Of a stretch of DNA of 64,000 bases, positions 33,010-42,779 are shown in pieces. Each line of letters begins with the position of its first letter. Positions within the stretch are counted from its first letter, which is position 1. The position numbers and the translations under genes were made by a program. The stretch lies in NCBI GenBank assembly GCA_963809825.1, contig CAWELJ010000003.1, forward strand, positions 124,001 to 188,000, read 5' to 3'. This DNA is from Bog-473 sp963809825 (GTDB lineage: Bacteria > Actinomycetota > Acidimicrobiia > Acidimicrobiales > RAAP-2). The notes beneath the pieces were generated by a model, which was given only the letters and a program-made list of their open reading frames with translations, had not been told where the DNA came from and made no database searches.

Positions 33010-34638
33010 TCACGCGGCGTCGGCGAGCAGCTCCGGGGCGCGGGCACCGCGCGGCAGGGATCGTATGAAGAAGGCGCACACCACCGCCAGCCCCGCCATC
33101 ACGGCTCCGACCCAGAACGCGACGGAGAAGCTGTGCAGCAACGCCGTGCTGTGGTGCACGTTGCCCAACCCCGAGCGCCGGGCGATCGACTCCTGAATCG
33201 TCAGCACGACCTGGATCCCCGCCACCTCCCCGACCTGGGTGGCCAGCAGTTGGGCGGCGCTCATCACGCCGTACTCGGACTCGTCCAGCTCGTTGGACAT
33301 CGTGGCCGAGGTGGCCGGCATGGAGACTCCCATGCCGAGACCGGAGAGAGCGAGCGCCACGAAGACCACCAGGAGGCCGGACGACGCGCCCAGCGTCGCG
33401 AACAGGACCATGGAGAGGAAGAGCGAACCGGTGCCGAACAACGTTGCCGTCCGCTCCCCCGTCCGCACCGCCATATAGCCCGCGATCGGCGCACTGATGG
33501 CGAACAACAACGGTCGGGCCACCGAGAGGAACCCCACCTGCGAGACGCTGTACCCGTAGACCTGCTCCATGAGCAGCGGGAAGAGGAAGAAACCGCCGAA
33601 GTAGGCGAAGCTCGAGAAACTCTTGGTGCCCATCGGGAACATGAAGTTGCGGCGCCGCCAATATGTGGTCGGGACCAGGGGGGTGGCGAAGGTGGACTCC
33701 CGCCAGATGAACACCCCGCCGAGGACGAGCGCCGTGACGCCCGAAACGATCACCGCAGGCGACGTCCAGCCGACGATGGGGCCGATGCTCAGCACGAGCA
33801 TGGCGGCCGTGACCCCGCCGGCCAGGCTCCAGCTGCCGACCCAGTCCATCCCCTCCCACACGCTCGAGCGCTTCCGGCGCCGGCCGTCGCTCCGCACCGC
33901 GGACACTCCTGACTTCTTCCGGGCACGCCGGTCCGAGGGGAGCAGGAGCGCGACCACCACCGAGGCGATGATCAGGAGCACCAGCTGGCCCCAGAACAAG
34001 GTGCGCCACCCGAAGTACTGGATCACCGGTGATCCCAGGGTCACACCGAGCACCGGCCCGCCGGCACCGACCAGCGACCACCATCCGAGCGCCTTGACCC
34101 GGTCCTCACGCGAGAAGAGCTCGAGGATGATCGCCATGGACGCCGTGCCGGTGGCCGCGCCCTGCACGCCGTCGAGGGCGCGGGCGAACAAGAGCATGCC
34201 GACGTTGGGTGCGGTCGCCGTGAGGATCGCGCTCACCATCGCCCCGATCAGCCCGAACTGGTACAACCTCCGATGACCGAAGAGGTCCCCGGCCTTGCCG
34301 AAGAACGGGGCGGCGACGCCGAAGGCGAGGAGCGGCCCTGTCGAGGCCCACGCCAGCACGGAGAAGTTGGTGTGGAAGTCCTCCTTGACGGTCGGCAGGG
34401 CGACCACGAAAACGGTGAAGGTGATATTGAGGGAGAGCAGCCCCGCCAGCAGGGCGACGAGCGCCCACCACTGGTAGCGAGGGCTGCGCACCGCCCGCGC
34501 CGACACGCGGCGGTGCAGGAGGGTGAACCAGTTGGTCTCGACGGAGCCGTCCGCGCCCAGGGTCCCCATCGCCCCGCCACCGGGGTCGTAATGGGGGTCG
34601 AGCAGCAGGTCGGAGTGCTCGTCCCGGGGGGATTCCAC
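33010..34638 (-). CDS. MFS transporter, DHA2-type (14 helices)
   Basis: About 542 residues. Helix 1 (WWALVALLAGLLSLNITFTVFVVALPTV) with the family motif C-like GAGGPVLGVTLGSP and DHA2 motif GKAGDLFGHRRLYQFGL. Likely drug-proton antiporter; substrate unknown. A hydrophilic N-terminal extension of ~50 residues is present. I chose GTG 34638 since TAGGGT lies 7 bases upstream; GTG 34647 is possible. Confidence 0.93.
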   Translation of the reverse strand: MESPRDEHSDLLLDPHYDPGGGAMGTLGADGSVETNWFTLLHRRVSARAVRSPRYQWWALVALLAGLLSLNITFTVFVVALPTVKEDFHTNFSVLAWASTGPLLAFGVAAPFFGKAGDLFGHRRLYQFGLIGAMVSAILTATAPNVGMLLFARALDGVQGAATGTASMAIILELFSREDRVKALGWWSLVGAGGPVLGVTLGSPVIQYFGWRTLFWGQLVLLIIASVVVALLLPSDRRARKKSGVSAVRSDGRRRKRSSVWEGMDWVGSWSLAGGVTAAMLVLSIGPIVGWTSPAVIVSGVTALVLGGVFIWRESTFATPLVPTTYWRRRNFMFPMGTKSFSSFAYFGGFFLFPLLMEQVYGYSVSQVGFLSVARPLLFAISAPIAGYMAVRTGERTATLFGTGSLFLSMVLFATLGASSGLLVVFVALALSGLGMGVSMPATSATMSNELDESEYGVMSAAQLLATQVGEVAGIQVVLTIQESIARRSGLGNVHHSTALLHSFSVAFWVGAVMAGLAVVCAFFIRSLPRGARAPELLADAA

Positions 34639-34686
34639 CCGGGACACCCTACCGTTGGCGAATTCTCCCGGACCTGGCCTCCGGAC

Positions 34687-34995
34687 CTACCGGAAGCGGC
34701 GGAACCACCAGTTCGGATCGCGCCCGTGCGCGTGGAAGTGGTTGGGGATCTGCCGCATCACACGGTCGATCGACCACTCGCCGGCGCCGAAGCGGGCGTC
34801 GGCGACGAGGGTCAGCTGCAGCATCATGTGCTCGACGTCGCCCTCGGGAGGGGTGGGGCCGTGGCTCTTCCACACGACCATGGGCACCCCGCACACCTCG
34901 CAGTCCGCCACCCAGCACACATCGTCCTCGTGGTGCCACTCCGAGAGGCGCGCCGCCTCGCAGAGGTCACAGGCCGGGTCGAACGGGAGCGCCAC
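34687..34995 (-). CDS. Conserved hypothetical protein with two CxxC pairs
   Basis: 102 residues. CDLCEAARLSEWHHEDDVCWVADCEVCGVPMVVWKSH contains two CxxC pairs and nearby His residues, suggesting a bound zinc. The rest (QLTLVADARFGAGEWSIDRVMRQIPNHFHAHGRDPNWWFRRF) is aromatic and basic. I do not recognise the family. It starts 12 bases after the kinase stop, so it is probably co-transcribed with it. Confidence 0.72.
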   Translation of the reverse strand: MALPFDPACDLCEAARLSEWHHEDDVCWVADCEVCGVPMVVWKSHGPTPPEGDVEHMMLQLTLVADARFGAGEWSIDRVMRQIPNHFHAHGRDPNWWFRRFR

Positions 34996-35007
34996 GGGTG
35001 GGGCCCC

Positions 35008-37029
35008 TCAGTGGGTGAACAGCTGGACGGACGAGCCAGTCGGGACGGTCGAGCCGATGGATGGCTGGGTGCCGACGACCTTGTTGTTGGGGCTGCCCGA
35101 CACGCCCGAGACGCTCAGGCCGGCCTCCTGCAACGCAGTGGTGGCTTGCGTCACCGTGTCCTGGATCACGTTCGGTACGGTCGTCGTCGGCGGGCCGGTC
35201 GACACGTTCACCGCCACCGACGACCCGTAGGGCGCCTGGGCGCCGCTGGCCGGGGTCGTCGAGATCACATCGCCCGACGGCACCGTCGCACTCGACGTCG
35301 GGTTCTGCGTCGCCGTCAGCCCCACGGCCTGGAGTGCGGCCTGCGCCTGGTCGAACGTGTAGTTCTGCGGGATGTTCGGCACGGTCGCCGGCGAATGACC
35401 CAGCGACGGCACGAGCGTGATCGTGCTCCCGTAGGGCGCCTTCGAGGGGTTCGGGGTCGAACCGATGGACCACAGGTCGAGCACGCCGGCCGGGATGGTG
35501 TCGTTGTAAGTCCCGGGCGCGCACACCGACTGGAAGTGTGCGCCCTGCAGCGCGGCCGCAGCCTGGGCACAGGTCATATTGGCCAGGGAGGGGACGCTGA
35601 CGTTGGGCTTGCCGCCCGAGAGCACGACATTCACGGTCGAGCCTTCCTTGAGGCTCGTCCCCGGCTTCGGGCTCTGGGACACGACGTCGCCGGCACCGAC
35701 CGTGATCGACTTCACCGGCGCCCCCAGCACCAACGTCATATGGACCTTGGCGACATCGTCCCGGGCCTGGGCCAGGGGCAGGTTGATCAGGGCCGGCGTC
35801 GGGTGCGAGGGCGTGAACACCTTGGCTTCGAACGCCGCCACGAGCCCGCCGGCCACGATGACCGCCAATGCGATGGCTGCCACGATCCACCACGTGCGCC
35901 GCCGGTGTCCCGTCCGGGCGCCCGTACCGCCGCCCGCGCCACGCGCCACGCCCGTGCCACCGCGTCGGCGCCCGCCATAGGGCTCGGCATCGAAGATCTC
36001 CCCCGGCCCCGCCTTCGTCCCCACCGGCGCAGCCGCCACCAGCGGCGCGCCGATCGCGGTCGACGACGTCGTCGTCGACGACGACGACAACGCCGTCGCC
36101 GCCACCCCCGTTTCGGTCAGCTCCGACACCCCGGGCGCCCGGAACCCGCTGATCGGGGACGCCGCCTCGAGGTGCGGGATCACCAGCGGCAGCGGCGCCG
36201 GGCTCGGCAGGGCGGCCGCCAACGCGCCCAAGCGGGCCGCCAGTCCCGCCGCGTCCAGCCGGGCCGCCACATCGGGCGCCGCCGCACGGGCCAGGACGTC
36301 ATCGAGCGGGCCCAGCGCGGGGTCGTGCGGCAGAGGCTGGCCGATGCGGGCCGCCAACGTCCCCATGGTGGTGTCCGTAACAAAAGGAACAGACCCCGTG
36401 ACCGCTTCGTACAGGACCAGAGCCAACGAGTACACGTCGGCCCGGCCATCGACGTGCTTCCCCTCGGCCGCCTCGGGGGAGATATAACGCGCCGTCCCCA
36501 CCATCGCCCCCGCCGGCTCGGTCCACGCCGCCTCGGCCAGGGCCCGGGCCACGCCGAAGTCGGCCACCCGCACCCGGCCCTCCTCGTCGAACAAGAGGTT
36601 GGCGGGCTTGATGTCACGGTGCACCAGCCCCCGCGTATGCGCATAGGCCAGCCCCTGCGCCACCTCGGTCCCCAGCTGGGCGGCCTGGGAGTGCGAGAGC
36701 AGCGACCCACGGTCGAGCAGGTCGCGCAGGGAGCCCCCGCCGAGATACTCCAGCACCAGATACGGCCCGTCCGTGTCCTCGCCCCAGTCGAAGACCCGCA
36801 GCACGTGCGGGTGGTTCAGAGAGGCGACGGACCGGGACTCGGCGCGGAAGCGCTTCAGGAACGCCTCGTCGGTGGCCAGCCCGGGTTGGAGGACCTTGAC
36901 CGCGACGTGGCGCTGCAGGGACACGTCCTCGGCCAGGAAGACGTGGGCAGAAGCGCCGGTGCCCAGAGCGGAGAGCAGCCGGTACCGCTTCCCAAGGACC
37001 CGGCCGATGGAATCAGAAATCAGGGGCAT
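35008..37029 (-). CDS. Ser/Thr protein kinase with PASTA repeats (PknB-like)
   Basis: 673 residues. Cytoplasmic kinase domain: nucleotide loop GTGASAHVFLAED, lysine in HVAVKVLQ, catalytic HRDIKPANLLF, DFGVARAL and APE-like YISPEAAEG. A Ser/Thr-rich linker, a membrane helix (WWIVAAIALAVIVAGGLVAAF) and four extracellular PASTA-type segments follow (such as TVPNIPQNYTFDQAQAALQAVGL and TVPNVIQDTVTQATTALQEAGLSV). These kinases sense muropeptides or lipid II and control growth. TAGCCT lies upstream. Sits between ligA and the two-CxxC gene on the same strand. Confidence 0.95.
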   Translation of the reverse strand: MPLISDSIGRVLGKRYRLLSALGTGASAHVFLAEDVSLQRHVAVKVLQPGLATDEAFLKRFRAESRSVASLNHPHVLRVFDWGEDTDGPYLVLEYLGGGSLRDLLDRGSLLSHSQAAQLGTEVAQGLAYAHTRGLVHRDIKPANLLFDEEGRVRVADFGVARALAEAAWTEPAGAMVGTARYISPEAAEGKHVDGRADVYSLALVLYEAVTGSVPFVTDTTMGTLAARIGQPLPHDPALGPLDDVLARAAAPDVAARLDAAGLAARLGALAAALPSPAPLPLVIPHLEAASPISGFRAPGVSELTETGVAATALSSSSTTTSSTAIGAPLVAAAPVGTKAGPGEIFDAEPYGGRRRGGTGVARGAGGGTGARTGHRRRTWWIVAAIALAVIVAGGLVAAFEAKVFTPSHPTPALINLPLAQARDDVAKVHMTLVLGAPVKSITVGAGDVVSQSPKPGTSLKEGSTVNVVLSGGKPNVSVPSLANMTCAQAAAALQGAHFQSVCAPGTYNDTIPAGVLDLWSIGSTPNPSKAPYGSTITLVPSLGHSPATVPNIPQNYTFDQAQAALQAVGLTATQNPTSSATVPSGDVISTTPASGAQAPYGSSVAVNVSTGPPTTTVPNVIQDTVTQATTALQEAGLSVSGVSGSPNNKVVGTQPSIGSTVPTGSSVQLFTH

Positions 37030-37079
37030 CGGGGCGTACTCAGGCTACTGATCCCAGGCACACATCCGGTGGACACCTC

Positions 37080-39156
37080 TCACCCCGCGTGTTCCCCCGT
37101 CTCGAGCAGCGACTCGAAGGACGCCGCGTCGACGATCGGGGTGCCGAGCTCCTCGGCTTTCTTGAGCTTGCTGGCGCCCGGCGCCTCACCCACGACCAGC
37201 ACGAAGGTCTTCTTCGACACGCTCCCGGGCGACGTCCCGCCCCGCGCCATGATCGCCTCCTCGGCCCCTTCCCGCGTGTAGCCCGGCACCGCTCCGGTCA
37301 CCACGACGACCTTGCCGGCCAACGTCTGTTCGGCCGAGGCCGCCGCCCCTCCCCCGCCGCCCGCCGTCCCGGCGGCACCCGGCTCCTCCATGCCGACCCC
37401 GGCGGCCTTCAGCCGCTCGATGACCCCCTCGTTGGTCGGCTGGGCCAGGAACTCGGCCACGCTGGCGGCGATCACGCCGCCCACGCCGTCCACCGCCGCC
37501 AGCTCGTCGGTCGACGCGGCAAGGATGGCATCGAGCGTGCCGAAGGCGCGCGCGATCGCCCGGGCGCCGGTCGGCCCGAGATGGCGGATCCCGAGCGCCA
37601 CCAGCAACCTACTGAGCGGTTGTTCCCTCGACTTGGAGATCCCCGCAACGAGGTTGTTGGCCGAGATCTCCGCGAAGCGCTCGAGCCCCACCAGCGGCTC
37701 GGTCGTGAGCTGGTACAGGTCTGCCGGGTCGTTGACCAGTCCCGCCGCCACAAGCTGGATCACGCGCTCCTCGCCCAACCCCTCGATGTCCATCGCCCCT
37801 CGCGGACGCGTAGTGCGCGATGCGCTGCACGCGCTGCTGGGGGCAGTCGATGTTGGTGCAGAAGGTGTCGCTCTCGCCCGGCAGCCGCGTCAGGGGTTCG
37901 CCGCAGGACGGGCACGACGTCGGGAACTTCCACTTCGGCTTGCGTCGCTTGGCACCGTCCTTCACCGGGCCGACCACCTCGGGGATGACGTCCCCGGCCT
38001 TCCGCACGATGACGAGGTCTCCCGGACGCACGTCCTTCGCCGCCACCTGGTCCTCGTTGTGCAGCGTCGCCACGCCGACGGTCGAACCGCCCACGAACAC
38101 GGGCTCGAGCTGGGCGAAGGGCGTGGCCCGGCCGGTGCGCCCGATGGAGACGTGGATCGCCACGAGCCGGGTCGTACGCTCCTCGGGCGGGAACTTGAAC
38201 GCGATGGCCCACCGCGGCGCCCTCGACGTCGCGCCCAGGACCGCGTGCAGGGACAGGTCGTCGACCTTGGTGACCACGCCGTCGATCTCGTAGGGCAGCG
38301 CGTGGCGCTCCTCCTCGAGCTCCCGGCACCGGACGACGACCTCGGGGATGCCCTTGACCTGCCGGGCCTCCGGGCTGACGGGCAGGCCGGCCCGGGCGAG
38401 GCGGGCCAGGGTGTCGGACTGGGTGGCCGCCGGCCACGATCCGCCCTCGACGACGCCCACCTGGTAGGCCCAGAAGCGCAGCGGCCTCGTCGCGGTGATC
38501 CGCGGGTCCTTCTGGCGCAGCGCGCCGGCGGCGGAGTTGCGGGGGTTCACGAAGAGGCGCTCCCCCGCGTCGGCCTGGCGCTTGTTCATGGCGTCGAACT
38601 CGGCGACCGGCATGTAGATCTCGCCGCGCACCTCGAGGAGGGCTGGATACGGCCCGCCCGCCTTGGCCAGTTCCCTGGGCACCTGCCGAATCGTCGCCAC
38701 GTTGGCGGTGACGTCCTCGCCCGTGACGCCGTCGCCCCGCGTCGCCGCCTGCACGAACCGTCCCTTCTCGTAGGTCAGCGACATGGCGACGCCGTCGACC
38801 TTGGGCTCGCAGGAGAACGTCAACGCGTCGAGGTCGAGGGAGGGGTCCTGGCGCCGCAACCGCTCGGCCCAGGCGCGCAGCTCGGCCTCGTCGAACGCGT
38901 TGTCGAGGCTCATCATGGGCACCCGGTGACGGACCTCTTGGAAGAGGCCCGAGGGCGCGGCCCCCACCGCGTTGGTGGGCGAGTCGGCCGAGGCGAGCTC
39001 GGGGTGCTCCTCCTCCAGCTGGCGCAGCTCGCGGACGAGCAGGTCGTACTCGGAGTCGGGGATCTCCGGCGAGTCGAGCGTGTGGTACAGCTCGTTGTGG
39101 TGCCTGATGAGCGCCCGCAGCTCCTCGACCCGCGCCGCGACGTCCTTCTTGGGCAT
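37080..39156 (-). pseudogene. ligA: NAD-dependent DNA ligase, split by a one-base frameshift
   Basis: The adenylation half is in one frame (MPKKDVAARVEELRALIRHHNELYH, catalytic lysine in CEPKVDGVAMSLTYEKGR, OB fold, then the Cys4 zinc site CPSCGEP..CTNIDCPQQ) and reads to HYASARG; the helix-hairpin-helix and BRCT half is in the next frame (MDIEGLGEERVIQLVAAG to KVVVVTGAVPGYTREGAEEAI and the stop at 37080). The join at about 37800 should read HYASRGAMDIEGLG; one extra base in GCGAGGGGCG causes the shift. LigA is normally essential and about 680 residues, as here when rejoined, so an assembly error is the likelier reason. Two bases after mnmA. Confidence 0.93.
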
Positions 39157-39158
39157 CG

Positions 39159-40220
39159 TCAGGCAGCGATGCCCGCGCCGACCACGGCGTCGGGGTCGAG
39201 CGCGTCGTAGAGGGCCACCGTCTGCCCGGGAGCCACCGGCCGCTGCGGATCGTCGAAACGCACCACCACGTCAGTGTCGTCCCCGGCTGTGTCGACGGTG
39301 CAGGGCACCGGGCGGCCGTGGGCGCTGACCTGCGCCACGGCGCGGGCGCCGGGCGCCAGGGGGCGGTCGACCCAGGTGAGCGAGTGCCCGGCCAGGACGA
39401 TCGAGGAGCGCGCCACGTCCTCCGCGGGGCCCACGGTGACGCGGCGCGACGCCACGTCGACGTGGGTCACGTAGCGGCGGCGCCCGTCGCTGCCGTGCCC
39501 CATGCCGCGCCGCTGCCCGACGGTGACGAGCTCGACGGCGTCGACGGACCCGGCCGGGCGGCCCTCGGTGTCGACGACGTCGGCGCCGTGCAGCTCCATC
39601 CGGCCGGTGAGGAAACCCTCGCGGCCCTCGGCGCTCCCGATGAAGCACACGTCCTGGCTGTCCGGCTTGGCGGCGGTGCGCAGGCCGAGACGGTGCGCCC
39701 GCGCCCGCACCGCTGCCTTGGTCATGTCGCCGACCGGGAAGAGCACGCGGGCCAGTGCCTCCTGCCCCAGCATCGACAGCACGTAGGACTGGTCCTTCAG
39801 CGGGTCGGCGCCGCGCCGCAACTGCAACGTGCCGGCGCGGTCCCCGACCCGGGCGTGGTGCCCGGTCGCCAGGCGGTCGAAGCCGAGGCGCTCGGCCCGC
39901 CCGAGCAGCCGGTCGAACTTCAGCGAGCGGTTGCACTCGATGCACGGATTGGGTGTCCGGCCCCGGGCGTGCTCGGCGACGTACGGCGCCACGACGTGGT
40001 GGTCGAATTCCTCGGTCAGGTTGAACACGTGATGGTCGATGCCCAGTTGCTGGGCCACCCGGCGGGCGTCCTCGACGTCGGCCACCGAGCAGCAGCCCGA
40101 GTCCGAGTCACCGCCCCACAGCTTGAGGGTGGCGCCGACCACGTCGTGGCCCTGCTCCACCAGCAGCGCGGCCGCGACGGACGAGTCGACGCCTCCCGAC
40201 ATGGCCACGAGCACCCGCAT
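39159..40220 (-). CDS. mnmA: tRNA-uridine 2-thiolase
   Basis: 353 residues. PP-loop MSGGVDSSVAAALLVEQGHDV, the first catalytic cysteine in TPNPCIECNRSLKF and the second in QDVCFIGSAEGREGF are present. It transfers sulfur to U34 of tRNAs. Just downstream of a cysteine desulfurase that would supply the sulfur, 22 bases away, an expected pairing. Confidence 0.96.
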   Translation of the reverse strand: MRVLVAMSGGVDSSVAAALLVEQGHDVVGATLKLWGGDSDSGCCSVADVEDARRVAQQLGIDHHVFNLTEEFDHHVVAPYVAEHARGRTPNPCIECNRSLKFDRLLGRAERLGFDRLATGHHARVGDRAGTLQLRRGADPLKDQSYVLSMLGQEALARVLFPVGDMTKAAVRARAHRLGLRTAAKPDSQDVCFIGSAEGREGFLTGRMELHGADVVDTEGRPAGSVDAVELVTVGQRRGMGHGSDGRRRYVTHVDVASRRVTVGPAEDVARSSIVLAGHSLTWVDRPLAPGARAVAQVSAHGRPVPCTVDTAGDDTDVVVRFDDPQRPVAPGQTVALYDALDPDAVVGAGIAA

Positions 40221-40242
40221 GGGACCAGTGTGCCACCGGCGC

Positions 40243-41397
40243 TCAGGCCCGACGGCGCAGCGCGGCCACCACCGCCGGCACGACACTGAGCGCACGGTCC
40301 ACATCGGCATCGCTCGTTGAATACCCCAGTGTGAAGCGGACTGCACCTGCGGCCAGCCCCCGGTCGACGCCCATGGCGGCGAGCACGTGGCTGGGCTCGA
40401 GGGCGCCGCTGGCGCACGACGACCCGCCCGAGGCGCACACCCCCTCGGCGCCGAGCGCCACCAGCAGCTCCTCGCGCTCCACCCCCCGCAGGCACAGGTG
40501 CAGGTGCCCCGGCAGGACGGCCACCCCGGGCGGCACCGTGCGGTGCGCCCCGTCCAGTGCCGCCAGCAGTCCCCCGCAGAGCCGATCGCGCAAGGCCGCC
40601 ACCCTCGGCGCCGCCACCGGCCGCTCCACCTCGGCCTGGTGCAGCGCCGTGGCCAGGCCCACCGCGCCCGCCACGTCCTGGGTCCCGCTGCGCCGCTCCC
40701 GCTCCTGCCCCCCGCCGTACTGGCGCGCCATGAGCGCCACCCGCGGGCTCAGCGCCAGCGCCCCGCTCCCGACCGGGCCCCCGACCTTGTGCCCGCTGAG
40801 GGCCACCAGGTCCGCGCCGGCGGTGAGCTCGGCCAGGTCGAGGAAGGGTGCGGCCTGGACGGCGTCGGTGAAGACGTGGGCCTGCGGGGCCCGCCGCCGC
40901 ACGGCGTCGACGACCGCGGGCACCGGCTGGACGACGCCGGTCTCGTTGTTGGCCGCCATGACCGCCACCAGGGTGGTGCGGGCGGAGAGCGTGCGGGCCA
41001 GCGCGTGCAGGTCCACGACGCCGTGCGCGTCGCCCGGCAGCTCGCGCACCTCCGCCCCCAGGGCCGCGGCGGCCCGGGCCGACTCGCGCACGGCCGGGTG
41101 CTCGACCGCCGAGCACAGCACCTCCGCCTCGCCGCGTGCGCGCAGCGCCGCCTCGACCACGCCGAGGACGGCGAGGTTGTCCGACTCGGTGCCGCCCGAG
41201 GTGAAGACGATCTCCCCGGCGTCGCGCCCGAGGAACGCGGCCACCTCCTCCCGCGCGTCCTCGAGGAGTCGCCGGGCCCGCTGGGCGGGGGGATGGCTGC
41301 CCGTGGGGTTCCCGAGCGGGGCGGCATGGACCTCGTCCATGGCGGCGCGCACCTCGGCCCGCAACGGCGCCGTGGCCGCGTGGTCCAGGTAGGTCAC
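40243..41397 (-). CDS. Cysteine desulfurase (IscS/NifS family)
   Basis: 384 residues. YLDHAATAPLRAEVRAAMDE start, the PLP lysine in ALSGHKVGGPVGSG and the active cysteine in SGGSSCASGALEPSHVL. Removes sulfur from cysteine for tRNA thiolation (mnmA next) or Fe-S clusters. GTG start at 41397, 7 bases after the aldehyde dehydrogenase stop, on the same strand. I do not assign iscS or nifS because class is not certain. Confidence 0.95.
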   Translation of the reverse strand: MTYLDHAATAPLRAEVRAAMDEVHAAPLGNPTGSHPPAQRARRLLEDAREEVAAFLGRDAGEIVFTSGGTESDNLAVLGVVEAALRARGEAEVLCSAVEHPAVRESARAAAALGAEVRELPGDAHGVVDLHALARTLSARTTLVAVMAANNETGVVQPVPAVVDAVRRRAPQAHVFTDAVQAAPFLDLAELTAGADLVALSGHKVGGPVGSGALALSPRVALMARQYGGGQERERRSGTQDVAGAVGLATALHQAEVERPVAAPRVAALRDRLCGGLLAALDGAHRTVPPGVAVLPGHLHLCLRGVEREELLVALGAEGVCASGGSSCASGALEPSHVLAAMGVDRGLAAGAVRFTLGYSTSDADVDRALSVVPAVVAALRRRA

Positions 41398-41404
41398 GAC
41401 GGGG

Positions 41405-42769
41405 TCAGGCGACGTAGACGGTCTTGGCGTTGGCGAACTCCTTGAGGCCGACCTCGGACAGCTCGCGGCCGTAGCCCGAGCGCTTGATCCCGCCGAAGGG
41501 CAGCTCGGGTGCGGAGGCCACCATGGCGTTGACGAACACGGCACCCGCCTCGATCCCCTCGATGCAGCGGGCGATCTCGTCCTCGTCCGTGCTCCACACG
41601 CTCGAACCCAGGCCGAACGGTGACGCGTTGGCGGCCTCGATCGCCGCCGCGACGTCGGGCACCCGGATGACCATGGCCACCGGACCGAAGAACTCCTCGC
41701 GCGCCACCGGCATGTCGGTGGTGACCCCGGAGAGCACGGTCGGGGCCAACCACCAGCCGTCACCGTCGGGGATCTTCGCCCCGGCGTGGACCGTGGCGCC
41801 CTGCAGGCGCGCCGCCTCCACCTGGCCCACGAGCTCGTCGCGCTGCGCCTGGCTGACGATCGGCCCGACGTCGGTGGCCTGCTCGAAGGGGTCGCCCACG
41901 ACGAGCGCGTCCATGGCGGCGGTGAAGCGCTGCAGGAATTCCTCGGCGACCTCCTCCACCACGATGAACCGCTTGGCCGCGATGCACGACTGCCCGTTGT
42001 TCTGCACGCGGGCGGTCACGGCGGTGCGCACGGCCGCACTCAGGTCGGCGGTGGCGGTGACGACGAAGGGGTCCGAGCCGCCGAGCTCGAGCACGGTCTT
42101 CTTCAGCGCGCGCCCGGCGGCAGACGCCACCGACATGCCGGCGTACTCGCTGCCGGTCAGCGTGACGGCGGCGATGCGCGGGTCCTGAATGAGGTCGGCG
42201 ATGTCCTTGGACTCCACGAAGATGTTGGTGAAGACGCCCTCGGGCAGGCCGGCCCGGCGGAACAGGTCCTCGATCGCCAGCGCCGTCTGCGGCACGTTGG
42301 ACGCGTGCTTGAGCAGGCCCACGTTGCCGAGCATCAAGGCCGGCGCGGCGAAGCGGACGACCTGCCACAGGGGGAAGTTCCACGGCATGACGGCCAGCAC
42401 GATCCCGAGCGGCTGGTAGTGCACGTAGGACTTCGTCGCCGCCGACGTGATGCTCTCGTCGGCCAGCAGCGCCTCGGCGTTGTCGGCGAACCAGCGCAGG
42501 CCGACCGCGCACTTGGAGACCTCGGCCTTGGCCGCGGCGAAGGTCTTGCCCATCTCGGTGGTCAGGATGCGCGCCACGTCCGGGACCTCGCCCTCGAGAA
42601 GTTCGGCGGCGGTGATCAGGTGGCGCGACCGTTCTCCGAACGTGGTGGTCCGGTACTCGGCGAACGCGGCGCTGGCGCGCTGGAGGAGCTGCTCCAGCGC
42701 GTCGGGGGTCAGGGCGGGGAACTCCTTCTCCGTCTTTCCGGTCGCGGGGTTGGTCGTGGCGAAGGGCAT
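41405..42769 (-). CDS. Aldehyde dehydrogenase, succinate-semialdehyde type
   Basis: 454 residues, the short ALDH form common in actinobacteria (GabD1-like). PWNFPLWQVVRFAAPAL, LTGSEYAGMSV, ELGGSDPFVV (catalytic glutamate) and NNGQSCIAAKRFIV (catalytic cysteine) are all present. It may oxidise succinate semialdehyde, a product of putrescine or GABA breakdown, and the glutamine synthetase-like gene nearby supports that. First of a minus-strand series with cysteine desulfurase, mnmA and ligA. Confidence 0.93.
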   Translation of the reverse strand: MPFATTNPATGKTEKEFPALTPDALEQLLQRASAAFAEYRTTTFGERSRHLITAAELLEGEVPDVARILTTEMGKTFAAAKAEVSKCAVGLRWFADNAEALLADESITSAATKSYVHYQPLGIVLAVMPWNFPLWQVVRFAAPALMLGNVGLLKHASNVPQTALAIEDLFRRAGLPEGVFTNIFVESKDIADLIQDPRIAAVTLTGSEYAGMSVASAAGRALKKTVLELGGSDPFVVTATADLSAAVRTAVTARVQNNGQSCIAAKRFIVVEEVAEEFLQRFTAAMDALVVGDPFEQATDVGPIVSQAQRDELVGQVEAARLQGATVHAGAKIPDGDGWWLAPTVLSGVTTDMPVAREEFFGPVAMVIRVPDVAAAIEAANASPFGLGSSVWSTDEDEIARCIEGIEAGAVFVNAMVASAPELPFGGIKRSGYGRELSEVGLKEFANAKTVYVA

Positions 42770-42779
42770 GGGCCCAGTC

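Noticed and set aside
36060..36092. GAC/GTC microsatellite-like stretch
   Set aside because: It encodes the Ser/Thr-rich linker of the PASTA kinase and remains in frame, so it needs no separate explanation.
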